Of a stretch of DNA of 17,993 nt, positions 1 through 6,854 are shown piece after piece. Source of the stretch: Eggerthellaceae bacterium (lineage in GTDB: Bacteria; Actinomycetota; Coriobacteriia; Coriobacteriales; Eggerthellaceae); the NCBI GenBank assembly GCA_017960005.1, contig JAGCZM010000121.1, positions 1 to 17,993 on the forward strand. Reading direction: 5' to 3'. How positions within the stretch are numbered: position 1 is the first letter of the stretch; every line of letters starts with the position of its first letter. The notes below the pieces were generated by a model. That model saw only the letters and a program-made list of their open reading frames with translations. It was not told the origin of the DNA and ran no database searches. The position numbers and the translations under genes were made by a program.

Positions 1-1807
1 CAAGGCTCTCGGCGGTATCGTTTTCCTCATCATAGGCCAAATAGACAACCTTTTCCGTGGAATACATGGAAGAGCCGATCAAACCGATTAGCACAAGCGC
101 AATGCCCAGATGCGAGATGCCGCCACCAAACGAAGAGGCATAGCCCTTGAACTGCGCCAGAAAGCCCTTAAACAGGTTTTCGTGACGGGTCTTGGCGTAA
201 TTGGAGATCGCACGTCCGAGCATGAACAACGCGGTGCAGCACAAAAGCGAGGCAACCGCAAAGCCCAACACGCTCAGGATGGCGTAGTAAACGGGAGATC
301 CGTTTAACAACAGCTCTTCGGCGATGGAGCCGCCCGCTGCGATGATCTCGTTGTAGCCGGGAAGCAGGTACATGAAGAAGTACACCATCAGCCCCGCAAA
401 TATGACAACCGCGCAAATCGCCGGAAGCTTAATGCGACGGGCAAACTCTTTCTTGTCGGTTTTACCCCAAGCAAGCAGCGGAGCCAGTGCCAAGATACCC
501 ACATAGATGATGCCCAAAGGACGGGCAAGGGCGTTATAGGAGGATACCGAAAGGCTTTCTCCTCCAAAGGGAAGCCATGCCGGCAAAGCGGAGCTTAAGG
601 TCATGTAGGCCAAGATGACCGAGAACACAAACAGTATCACGTTGTTGAAATAATAAGCGGCATCCTTGGATGCGACATGCTCGACATCATCGGTCGAGGT
701 ATCGGCCGCAAAGGATTTGCGACGATAGATAAGACCGACGATACCCGCCAAAACCGCCGCGATGGTCAATGCCAAAAACAGCGCCAACGAAACCGAGTCA
801 CCGGCAAACGCATGGACGGAGTTCACGACACCGGAACGGGTGATAAACGTGCCTAGGATGACATAGGCAAACGCCACGCAGGCACCCATGACGCTCCAGC
901 GTTTGAACGCACCGCGCTGGCGATATACGGTAAAGCTGTGCATGAGAGCCAAAGCGATGAGCCAGGAAAGCAAGCTGGCGTTTTCCACGGGATCCCATCC
1001 CCAGTATCCGCCCCAACCGAGCACACCATAGGCCCAGATGGCACCCAAGCCGATACCGATGGTCAACATTATCCAAGAGAATATCGTGTAACGGGTGACA
1101 CGCTCTACCCATGCCTTGGAGGAATCGTTGACGATCAATGCGGCGATGGCGTAAGCAAACGGAACGGTCAAGCCCGCATAACCGACAAACAGGGTGGGCG
1201 GATGGATGGCCATGGCCCAATGCTCGAGGATGGCGTTCATGCCCCACAAAGTGGCGGCACCCTGCAGATTGCCGTCCGCATCGAAATACTGCGCGGGAGT
1301 AACCGCAAACGGCGTATTGGTTTCGCTGAACAAAAGAATGCCGACGAATGCCGCCAAGACGATCTGAGAAACCATCAGGGCCATATTGTCGAGCGGTTTG
1401 ATTTGCTTTATGCCGCGGAATGCAACGATGACGTTAAACACGCTGATAAGCCATGCCCAGAACAAAAGAGAGCCTTCGCGTCCGGCCCACAAACCCGCAA
1501 GTTTAAAGAGCCATGCGAGATTGCCGGTGGCGCTCGAGCGTTCCGTGACGACGTAGTTTAGGGACGTGTCGCCCGAAAAGAAGCAATACACCAAAACGCC
1601 GCAGCATACCGTCAAAGCAAGGCATGCGGCCGCGGATGCCACACGCCCGGTCCAGGCAAAGGTTTCACCCAACGTCAAACGGGAAGCGCGGGGTTTTTCC
1701 TTACCGGCCTCGGATGCGTAAATGATTTGGCCCACCGCCAAACAAATAATCGAGACCCCAATCGATGCAAAGGCAAGAAATAAGCCCAGCAACCCTATCG
1801 TCGACAT
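1..1807 (-). CDS. ccmF: Cytochrome c haem lyase subunit CcmF, 3' end cut by window edge
   Basis: CcmF is the membrane haem lyase of System I cytochrome c maturation; it takes haem from CcmE and attaches it to apocytochrome cysteines outside the membrane. The frame is open from ATG at 1807 to the left edge (602 codons seen, no stop), so the C-terminus is missing. The WWD haem-handling signature is clear at residues 265-273 (WGGYWGWDP), followed by VENASLLSWL. The IHPPTLF motif with His202 and the later TRSGVVNSVHAF stretch are typical of CcmF. Many hydrophobic segments fit a polytopic membrane protein of about 650 residues. The start lies 4 nt after the ccmE stop, so the two are surely co-transcribed. 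I see no sign of damage. Confidence in family is very high; whether ccmG/H-type genes follow cannot be seen. Confidence 0.95.
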   Translation of the reverse strand, partial: MSTIGLLGLFLAFASIGVSIICLAVGQIIYASEAGKEKPRASRLTLGETFAWTGRVASAAACLALTVCCGVLVYCFFSGDTSLNYVVTERSSATGNLAWLFKLAGLWAGREGSLLFWAWLISVFNVIVAFRGIKQIKPLDNMALMVSQIVLAAFVGILLFSETNTPFAVTPAQYFDADGNLQGAATLWGMNAILEHWAMAIHPPTLFVGYAGLTVPFAYAIAALIVNDSSKAWVERVTRYTIFSWIMLTIGIGLGAIWAYGVLGWGGYWGWDPVENASLLSWLIALALMHSFTVYRQRGAFKRWSVMGACVAFAYVILGTFITRSGVVNSVHAFAGDSVSLALFLALTIAAVLAGIVGLIYRRKSFAADTSTDDVEHVASKDAAYYFNNVILFVFSVILAYMTLSSALPAWLPFGGESLSVSSYNALARPLGIIYVGILALAPLLAWGKTDKKEFARRIKLPAICAVVIFAGLMVYFFMYLLPGYNEIIAAGGSIAEELLLNGSPVYYAILSVLGFAVASLLCCTALFMLGRAISNYAKTRHENLFKGFLAQFKGYASSFGGGISHLGIALVLIGLIGSSMYSTEKVVYLAYDEENDTAESL

Positions 1808-1811
1808 GTGA

Positions 1812-2477
1812 TTATCCTTTCAAAGAAACTTCGGTACCGACAAAAACGCCGTTATCGGATAAAGAACCGAGGATGACCAACGCACAACCGTCGATGACCT
1901 CATCGGAGAGTGCTCCGTTGAAATTCACCTGCAGTACGGAAATCCCGTCGGAAGAAACGATGCTCAAACGAACATCGGAACCCGCGGGAGCCAAAGAACC
2001 GCTCTTCAAAACACCGGTGACTTTGAGCATCTTGCCGGTCAAACGCTCGCTGTTGTTGAGCAGCTGGGATACGTCAAGCGCATCAAGACCGCTTTCGTAC
2101 TTGGATGGACACTTGGTGACGAGATTGGTGCACATGAGCACCCCGTCTTCGGACATGCGACCCGTACAGATGGCGATGACGTCGTTTCCGAACGTGGCGG
2201 CAACCGATCCGTCATAAGAGACCAAAACGCTCTCCCCCGTCGTAACGGAAGCGTCGTAAATACTGAACTTGAAGGTGTTTCCTTCCAGATAATAAGAATT
2301 GGAAACGACATTGCCCGACACTTCGACACGTTGTCCGTCGAATTGGCCGGATGCGGCCTGTGCCACCGAAATCGTCTTGGCGGAAGTACCTCCGGCCACG
2401 ATGGCAAACACCACGATTACCACGGCTATGATGATGCCGGTAACCACAATCAAACGTGATTTGTTCTTTTGAATCAT
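1812..2477 (-). CDS. ccmE: Haem chaperone CcmE, CxxxY variant with duplicated OB-fold domain
   Basis: CcmE carries haem covalently in the periplasm-equivalent space and hands it to CcmF. The product is 221 residues: an N-terminal membrane anchor (about residues 9-28), an OB-fold region (about 45-122) and the haem motif C123-P-S-K-Y127. Most proteobacterial CcmE proteins have HxxxY; the CxxxY form is known from Desulfovibrio, archaea and some Gram-positives. Residues about 145-221 look like a second copy of the OB fold (GRMSEDGVLMCTN at 106-118 resembles GSLSDNGVFVGTE at 204-216) but lack the haem ligand, making the protein longer than the usual 130-160 residues. The frame stays open to a TTG at 2495, but I prefer ATG 2477 because GTGAGG sits 8 nt before it. 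ccmF follows after 4 nt. Confidence 0.93.
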   Translation of the reverse strand: MIQKNKSRLIVVTGIIIAVVIVVFAIVAGGTSAKTISVAQAASGQFDGQRVEVSGNVVSNSYYLEGNTFKFSIYDASVTTGESVLVSYDGSVAATFGNDVIAICTGRMSEDGVLMCTNLVTKCPSKYESGLDALDVSQLLNNSERLTGKMLKVTGVLKSGSLAPAGSDVRLSIVSSDGISVLQVNFNGALSDEVIDGCALVILGSLSDNGVFVGTEVSLKG

Positions 2478-2548
2478 TACGGATGCCTCACTCAATCACA
2501 AACAATTTTTCAAGGTGGTATTTTGACGCATCGGCAAGACTAAAAAAA

Positions 2549-2561
2549 GGGCACAAAGCCC
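2549..2561 (-). terminator. Short GC hairpin with T-run in the ccmE leader
   Basis: On the minus strand GGGC-TTTGT-GCCC is followed directly by seven T (plus-strand A-run at 2542-2548). It lies about 70 nt before the ccmE start. The stem is only 4 bp, so it is at best a weak terminator or an attenuator of transcription entering ccmEF. The stronger terminator at 2628-2654 lies just upstream of it. Confidence 0.35.
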
Positions 2562-2627
2562 GATTATTCACAATCTGTAAAGCAGAAACGGGGTTTTCGG
2601 AACAACGACGTCGCATTATGCAAAAGA

Positions 2628-2654
2628 AAACCCACCGCATGAAGCGGTGGGTTT
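2628..2654 (-). terminator. Strong terminator after the multihaem cytochrome gene
   Basis: A perfect stem AAACCCACCGC / GCGGTGGGTTT with a 5-nt loop (2639-2643) starts 24 nt beyond the cytochrome stop codon. On the minus strand it runs into TTTTCTTTTG, a usable U-tract. It separates the cytochrome transcript from ccmEF, implying that ccmE has its own promoter in 2496-2627; I could not identify one with confidence. Confidence 0.8.
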
Positions 2655-2677
2655 GATTTCTCGTTTATGCCCTTGCT

Positions 2678-3418
2678 TTATTTTTTGGCAGGAGCGCTTT
2701 GAGCCAATTGCTTCTCCTGTGCGGGAGTGATCCAACCGTCGGGCAACGGAGCGTCATTGTGGCAGGAGGCGCACAGCATGACGGATGCACGGTGGGACTT
2801 ATGGCAATCGGAGCAGGTCAGTTCGCCGGATTCCCAACGATGACCGGCATGCGGGTTGCGGTTGGGGTAAAGTTCGGCGGTAGCTGCAGCCAAGGAAGCC
2901 ATATCGGAGATGCCCAAGGTTGCATGGCAGGTGGGATTCATGCACATGCTGACGGGGTCGGCACCGGTGGCCTCGGCCAATTGAGCAAGGTTGCGCTCAC
3001 GCAGAACACCATTGGTGTAGGTGGCATTTGCAACCAAATCCATATCACCGCTCACCCACAAAATGGCCTCATGAATCTGCTGGCCCAGGGTGGGAGTATG
3101 GCAATCCAGGCAGCCATAGCCGTTTGCCGCCAAAGAGGGGGCAAGCATGGCAGATGTATTGGAAACCTCATTGCCCCACTTGTCATGACCGGGAACGCCG
3201 ACTTCCTGAGAGAAGGTATCCAAATAAGGATCCATGGGAGTATGGCAAATGTCATTGCAGAAGGTGGGCTGAGAGTGCCAAATCAAAAAGCCCGTCACGG
3301 CCGCGGCAATAACCACGGCGACGGAACCGAGAATGATGAAAAGCTTGGGGCTCCTCTTCTTCTGAGGGGCTGCACCCTCTACGGCCTCGGTCTCTTTAAC
3401 CTCATCAGATTTAACCAT
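2678..3418 (-). CDS. Membrane-anchored multihaem cytochrome c (NapC/NrfH-like), five candidate haem sites
   Basis: The 246-residue product has a charged N-terminus, one membrane anchor (about residues 26-47) and an exported domain with five haem-attachment candidates: C54-NDI-C58-H (CX3CH), C103-LD-C106-H, C159-MNPT-C164-H (CX4CH), C202-SD-C205-H and C216-AS-C219-H. A CHTPM context at the first haem recalls NrfH/NapC-type quinol dehydrogenases, in which a single-helix cytochrome passes electrons from menaquinol to a reductase. No catalytic partner is visible here, so the acceptor is unknown. I chose ATG 3418 because GGAGG lies 8 nt before it; ATG 3424 would leave only 2 nt. The neighbouring ccmEF genes would mature it. 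Possible names are NrfH-like or cytochrome c3-like; the exact subfamily is unsettled. Confidence 0.85.
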   Translation of the reverse strand: MVKSDEVKETEAVEGAAPQKKRSPKLFIILGSVAVVIAAAVTGFLIWHSQPTFCNDICHTPMDPYLDTFSQEVGVPGHDKWGNEVSNTSAMLAPSLAANGYGCLDCHTPTLGQQIHEAILWVSGDMDLVANATYTNGVLRERNLAQLAEATGADPVSMCMNPTCHATLGISDMASLAAATAELYPNRNPHAGHRWESGELTCSDCHKSHRASVMLCASCHNDAPLPDGWITPAQEKQLAQSAPAKK

Positions 3419-3464
3419 TTTCATGTCCTCCGTTCGAAAACAGTCTCATCACAAAAACTCAATC

Positions 3465-3497
3465 GTGTATTTTACACAAAAAAGAACCGTATGGAGA
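3465..3497 (-). promoter_or_regulatory. Possible promoter with palindrome for the cytochrome gene
   Basis: On the minus strand a -10-like TAAAAT (3469-3474) lies inside a perfect dyad GTGTA-AAA-TACAC (3465-3477), about 45 nt before the start codon. At 17-bp spacing the -35 position (3492-3497, TCTCCA) is poor, as expected for an activator-dependent promoter. No regulator can be named from sequence; it is not a match to FNR or CRP consensus. Confidence 0.3.
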
Positions 3498-3687
3498 ATT
3501 AAATCGGCGGTTTTTCGACAGATACAGAGATTTATCACGAAAATGAATAGTCAGACGCAAAATGCCTGATGAAACGCCCACGCCTGATGATTTCGGATAC
3601 GGCTATAAGCTATTGTCATCTCACCCGGTGCCGTTAGCGCGTAGTATGTCTATGCCAAGACCGACCGTTTCAAAGAAAGGAGGCGAT

Positions 3688-3957
3688 ATGCGGGCAACCA
3701 TACGTAAATGGGGCAACGGCCAAGGGATCCAAATCCCCAAATCGCTTCTTGAAGAGATGGGAGTCAAAGAAAACAGTCGTGTGGAATTAACCCGACAAGA
3801 CGACTGTATCCAAATCAAAAAAGCTTCCCCATGGCGCCATCGCATCCTGGAAGAACGGCTGAGGGCCTTTTATGGGAAAGACATCACCGAGATTGAGCGA
3901 GTTGTCGAAACCGAATATGACTGGGGCAAACCAAAAGGCAGTGAAAACCTCCGATAA
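3688..3957 (+). CDS. MazE/AbrB-type antitoxin or DNA-binding protein, apparently without toxin
   Basis: The 89-residue product starts MRATIRKWGNGQGIQIPKSL, the classic MazE swapped-hairpin AbrB fold (RKWGN, IPKSLLEEMG, a VELT strand and an IQIKK strand). The acidic tail with EYDWGKPKG (about residues 76-84) is the part that in MazE binds MazF. MazE both neutralises MazF endoribonuclease and represses its own operon. ATG 3688 is chosen because a perfect AAAGGAGG precedes it; the frame is open further upstream but those residues do not look like the family. No MazF frame follows: downstream is only a short non-coding stretch and a stem-loop. The gene is therefore an orphan antitoxin, a remnant, or works with a toxin elsewhere. 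Confidence 0.85.
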   Translation: MRATIRKWGNGQGIQIPKSLLEEMGVKENSRVELTRQDDCIQIKKASPWRHRILEERLRAFYGKDITEIERVVETEYDWGKPKGSENLR

Positions 3958-4039
3958 CGGGCTGATCCTCTTTTCCGAGGCGACATTCCCTCAACAAAAC
4001 CCCTGCGGAGCGGTTTTGGATTTCATGAGACAAAACATC

Positions 4040-4079
4040 AAATGGCAACGGATTGCATAGTCGCACTCCGTTGCCATTT
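4040..4079. terminator. Perfect 13-bp inverted repeat between convergent genes
   Basis: AAATGGCAACGGA (4040-4052) and TCCGTTGCCATTT (4067-4079) are exact reverse complements around a 14-nt loop, which itself can add TGC/GCA pairs. It sits in the gap between the mazE-like gene (plus) and the lipoprotein gene (minus), where a bidirectional terminator is expected. Neither side has a clean T-run, so a dispersed palindromic repeat is an alternative. Confidence 0.6.
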
Positions 4080-4120
4080 AGCTCTAAGCCCTTATTGATC
4101 TCGGACGAATTCTATGAAGC

Positions 4121-6574
4121 TTACCTGTTGTCGACATGGACTTTCGTTGCGGGAATACCGTCGGAAGCCGTATCGAAGACGGTTTCGAGTACATGGAATC
4201 CCGCATCGCCGGTTGCGTCCATCGCAAATACACTGTACAAACCGAACATCTGCCTTGTATTGTCCAAAACAAAGCCGTCCAATAATTTCGGCTTCGGGGT
4301 ATACGCTTCATCGTATCTGGCGGGATTGTCTCTCCATGCGAAGTAAGCGGCAACCGCCAAACCCCTGTTGAAGTCCACATCAAGAAGCGAATCGATTACT
4401 TCGATTGCGGAATTGGGACCGGTAAACACACCAAACATCGGTGCTTCGTCAACATAAGAGGTGCGTCCGGCAATGTTCACTTCGGAGTGCATGATTGCCA
4501 CGTTGCCGTTTTCACAATAGATTCCGTTCATGCTGTTTCTGCATTTCATGTCGACATTCACGACGGAGTTTTCTATTTCCACGGTGCTGTCCGCGGCAAT
4601 CGCATATATGCCGTAGAACAAATCCGCCCAAAACTCCATATTCAGCGTCGAATCTTCGATATAAACGCCGCTGTCACCGGAAAGACCGTATACCATTCCG
4701 AATATCGGTATCGTGTTTTGACTGCTGGAGGCAAGTACTTTCAGATTGGCATTCGTACCGTTTTCGAGAACGACGAATCTACCCGCGGAGACGAGAATGC
4801 ACTTATCGACACCTTCCGTTTGGTTATCGAAGATCTGATAAATCTCCGGTGTTGTCGTCACGGAAATATTGACATGATCGGAAGAGAACCGTACGTCTCC
4901 CCCCGCCTGAATTGCCATAATACCGGCTGCGGTGCCTTCTCTTCTGGGGATGACCAGGTTCAGATCGAGCGCCGCACCGTCGTTCACCACGATATTGCCT
5001 ATCGTTGCCGTCAACGCAGTACCCTTGCTCGTGGAATTGATGACGGCTCCTTCAGCCAGCGTAATGTCGTTTGCTTCAATGCCGCTTGAATTTCTGCCGA
5101 CATAAGGAGAGGTGTTGATTTTTGTTTTGATCGTCAAAATGCAGTTCGCGTATAAAGCGGGAGATCCGCCAACAAGGTTCAGCGTTCCCGGTCCGTCGAT
5201 GGTAAGAGTGCTGGAATTGACGATTCCGGCTCTCTCTATCTGTCTCGTATTCTGGAAATTGATGTTTATGCCGGATGCACCGTCAGCCAAATAGGTGTTG
5301 GTGAAATAGTTGTCTCCGACAAGATGGATATAGTATTCGCCGGGTGCGGTTTGGCCGTTGATGCCTTTGACATAAAAGTACTCGAATCCGATCGATGAGT
5401 TAAAGGCATCGCATTTGTAGTTGTTGTTGACAAAATTGACGTTTTCGAAAGTGAACTCGGCACCTTTTTCCGTTTTGACGAAAGAAATCGTTCCGCTTCC
5501 GATTCCGTACTCCGACAGATCAAACGGACGATTGCCTCTCGTCACATCCGGTCCGAACACGTACTCTCCCAAACGGGCATAGTTTTCGAGCTCGGCGGAT
5601 GCCGGTATTTCGACATGCGCAACGGCAATGTCGGAATACACTCTGGTGAAATCGTCGTAAACGGTCAAAAGCTTGAAGGATTCTTCATCCGAATAGAAAG
5701 CCGACGGAACCTCCAGTTTGTTTGTTAAAGCCGTTGACCCATGCAGGAAGTTGTAAGGATTGTAGGACTGCGTGGAGCACATCTCGGCATGCGCTTCGGG
5801 GTCTTCGTATTCCAGGGTATCTATCCAGTTATATGCGATGACAAAATCTTCGTTTCTCACTTCGGCACTCAAAGAATACCCCTCGGGGAAAGACACAAAG
5901 ACATCTTCGGGTTGAGTGGTGTAGCCGTATTTTTCGTGGTCGTAATCTCTGACTTCGACGTCATAGGTTTTGGTTGCGGACAAGGTTTCCCCATTTGGCC
6001 CCATGATATTGTCCACCCTTACGGTAACGTGCTTTGTGCCAACCGTTTTGCTGTCGAATCCCTCCACATGCAAAGAGATTCCGTTGATGTAAGGGATGAA
6101 CACTTCGCCGTCTTCACCGAATTTGAGCCAAACCTTCGGGGAAAGCTCATACCATTTGCCTTCAACGTAAAACCCTGTCCTGAAAGGCTCTCCCAAGAAG
6201 TAGAAACGGTATTCTTCGGGGAGATCCCATTCGAACTCAATATGGCAAAAATGCTCTCCCCAGTTGGCGACAAGGGTTATATTTTGTCCCCAAGCGCCGT
6301 CGATTGCGCTGACCTGCTGCCCGTTATAGGTCCAACCTTCAAACGGATATCCTTCTTTTATGGGATCGAGCAGCTCGATCGTTCCGCTTGCGGCGGTGTA
6401 GGTTTCTGCCGTATTGGGATTTATCGCATCTTCGACACCGGCATACGTAATCGTGTATTCGTCGGATGAGGGCTGTCCACCCTCGATGCAGCCGACAAGT
6501 GCCGCCCCCATAAGTATCGTCAAGGTCGCAAGAACCAAGATATGCACGTACTTGATTGTTTTGATTCTTTCCAT
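4121..6574 (-). CDS. Large surface lipoprotein with InlB B-repeat, Ig-like and beta-helix-like regions
   Basis: The 817-residue product begins with a signal peptide ending in the lipobox L-V-G-C29, so it should be lipid-anchored to the outer face of the membrane. Residues about 40-105 match the Listeria-Bacteroides (InlB B-repeat) pattern with EGYPFEGWTYNGQ and ending LVANW. Residues about 112-215 look like a bacterial Ig-like (Big_3-type) domain (YFLGEPF, GFDSKTVGTKHVTVRV). Residues from about 360 to the end are rich in short strands such as LTIDGPGTLNL, ITLAEGAVINS and IVVNDGAALDL, which suggests a right-handed beta-helix. I see no catalytic residues and no sortase signal. The start is ATG 6574 with GGGAG 8 nt upstream; the in-frame GTG 6583 overlaps that ribosome site. 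Role unknown; adhesion or glycan binding is a guess from architecture. Confidence 0.85.
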   Translation of the reverse strand: MERIKTIKYVHILVLATLTILMGAALVGCIEGGQPSSDEYTITYAGVEDAINPNTAETYTAASGTIELLDPIKEGYPFEGWTYNGQQVSAIDGAWGQNITLVANWGEHFCHIEFEWDLPEEYRFYFLGEPFRTGFYVEGKWYELSPKVWLKFGEDGEVFIPYINGISLHVEGFDSKTVGTKHVTVRVDNIMGPNGETLSATKTYDVEVRDYDHEKYGYTTQPEDVFVSFPEGYSLSAEVRNEDFVIAYNWIDTLEYEDPEAHAEMCSTQSYNPYNFLHGSTALTNKLEVPSAFYSDEESFKLLTVYDDFTRVYSDIAVAHVEIPASAELENYARLGEYVFGPDVTRGNRPFDLSEYGIGSGTISFVKTEKGAEFTFENVNFVNNNYKCDAFNSSIGFEYFYVKGINGQTAPGEYYIHLVGDNYFTNTYLADGASGININFQNTRQIERAGIVNSSTLTIDGPGTLNLVGGSPALYANCILTIKTKINTSPYVGRNSSGIEANDITLAEGAVINSTSKGTALTATIGNIVVNDGAALDLNLVIPRREGTAAGIMAIQAGGDVRFSSDHVNISVTTTPEIYQIFDNQTEGVDKCILVSAGRFVVLENGTNANLKVLASSSQNTIPIFGMVYGLSGDSGVYIEDSTLNMEFWADLFYGIYAIAADSTVEIENSVVNVDMKCRNSMNGIYCENGNVAIMHSEVNIAGRTSYVDEAPMFGVFTGPNSAIEVIDSLLDVDFNRGLAVAAYFAWRDNPARYDEAYTPKPKLLDGFVLDNTRQMFGLYSVFAMDATGDAGFHVLETVFDTASDGIPATKVHVDNR

Positions 6575-6598
6575 AAAAGCCACTCCCGATGTTTACCG

Positions 6599-6618
6599 CC
6601 GACAAGATCGATTGTCGG
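6599..6618. repeat. Inverted repeat CCGACAA-N6-TTGTCGG in the lipoprotein leader
   Basis: A perfect 7-bp dyad with a 6-nt centre (GATCGA) lies about 25 nt upstream of the lipoprotein start codon, just before its ribosome-binding site. It could be an operator or a leader hairpin that limits translation. No T-run follows, so it is not a terminator. The rest of 6619-6762 holds no gene that I can support. Confidence 0.45.
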
Positions 6619-6762
6619 TTCTGACAAAATACCCATCGTATACAAAAAAGACGCACACAAAACCGGTCATGTCTTCACACCCTTTTGGGTGAGTGAGAAT
6701 GTTTTCCGTTTTGCTGCGCCATATCTTAAAAACTTCGTAAAAGCTGTTTTCGAACCATATTG

Positions 6763-6838
6763 TGGTGGAGATGACGGGACTTGAACCCGCGACCCCCGCG
6801 TTGCGAACGCGATGCTCTCCCAGCTGAGCTACATCCCC
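6763..6838 (-). tRNA. tRNA-Ala (anticodon CGC), CCA encoded
   Basis: Read on the minus strand this is a full 76-nt cloverleaf: acceptor stem GGGGATG/CATCTCC, D arm GCTC...GAGC, anticodon stem TCGCG/CGCGG with loop TTCGCAA (anticodon CGC, codon GCG), T arm GCGGG-TTCAAGT-CCCGT and encoded ACCA. The third acceptor pair is G3:U70, the classic alanine identity element. The 5' end is 16 nt after the veg stop, so it may be transcribed together with veg. Confidence 0.97.
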
Positions 6839-6854
6839 ACGTTTATCGGATACG

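Noticed and set aside
938..1561. A 207-codon plus-strand frame opposite ccmF
   Set aside because: It lies wholly inside ccmF on the other strand and has no recognisable motifs.
2699..3502. A 267-codon plus-strand open frame opposite the cytochrome gene
   Set aside because: The minus strand encodes a clear multihaem cytochrome with anchor, ribosome site and terminator; the plus-strand product resembles nothing and lacks a ribosome site.
3872..4060. A 62-codon plus-strand frame overlapping the mazE end as a toxin
   Set aside because: It shows none of the MazF/PemK motifs, has no ribosome site, and its end overlaps the stem-loop.
6678..6691. CACCC-TTTT-GGGTG hairpin downstream of tRNA-Ala as a tRNA terminator
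   Set aside because: The stem is only 5 bp, it lies about 70 nt past the tRNA, and no T-run follows on the minus strand.
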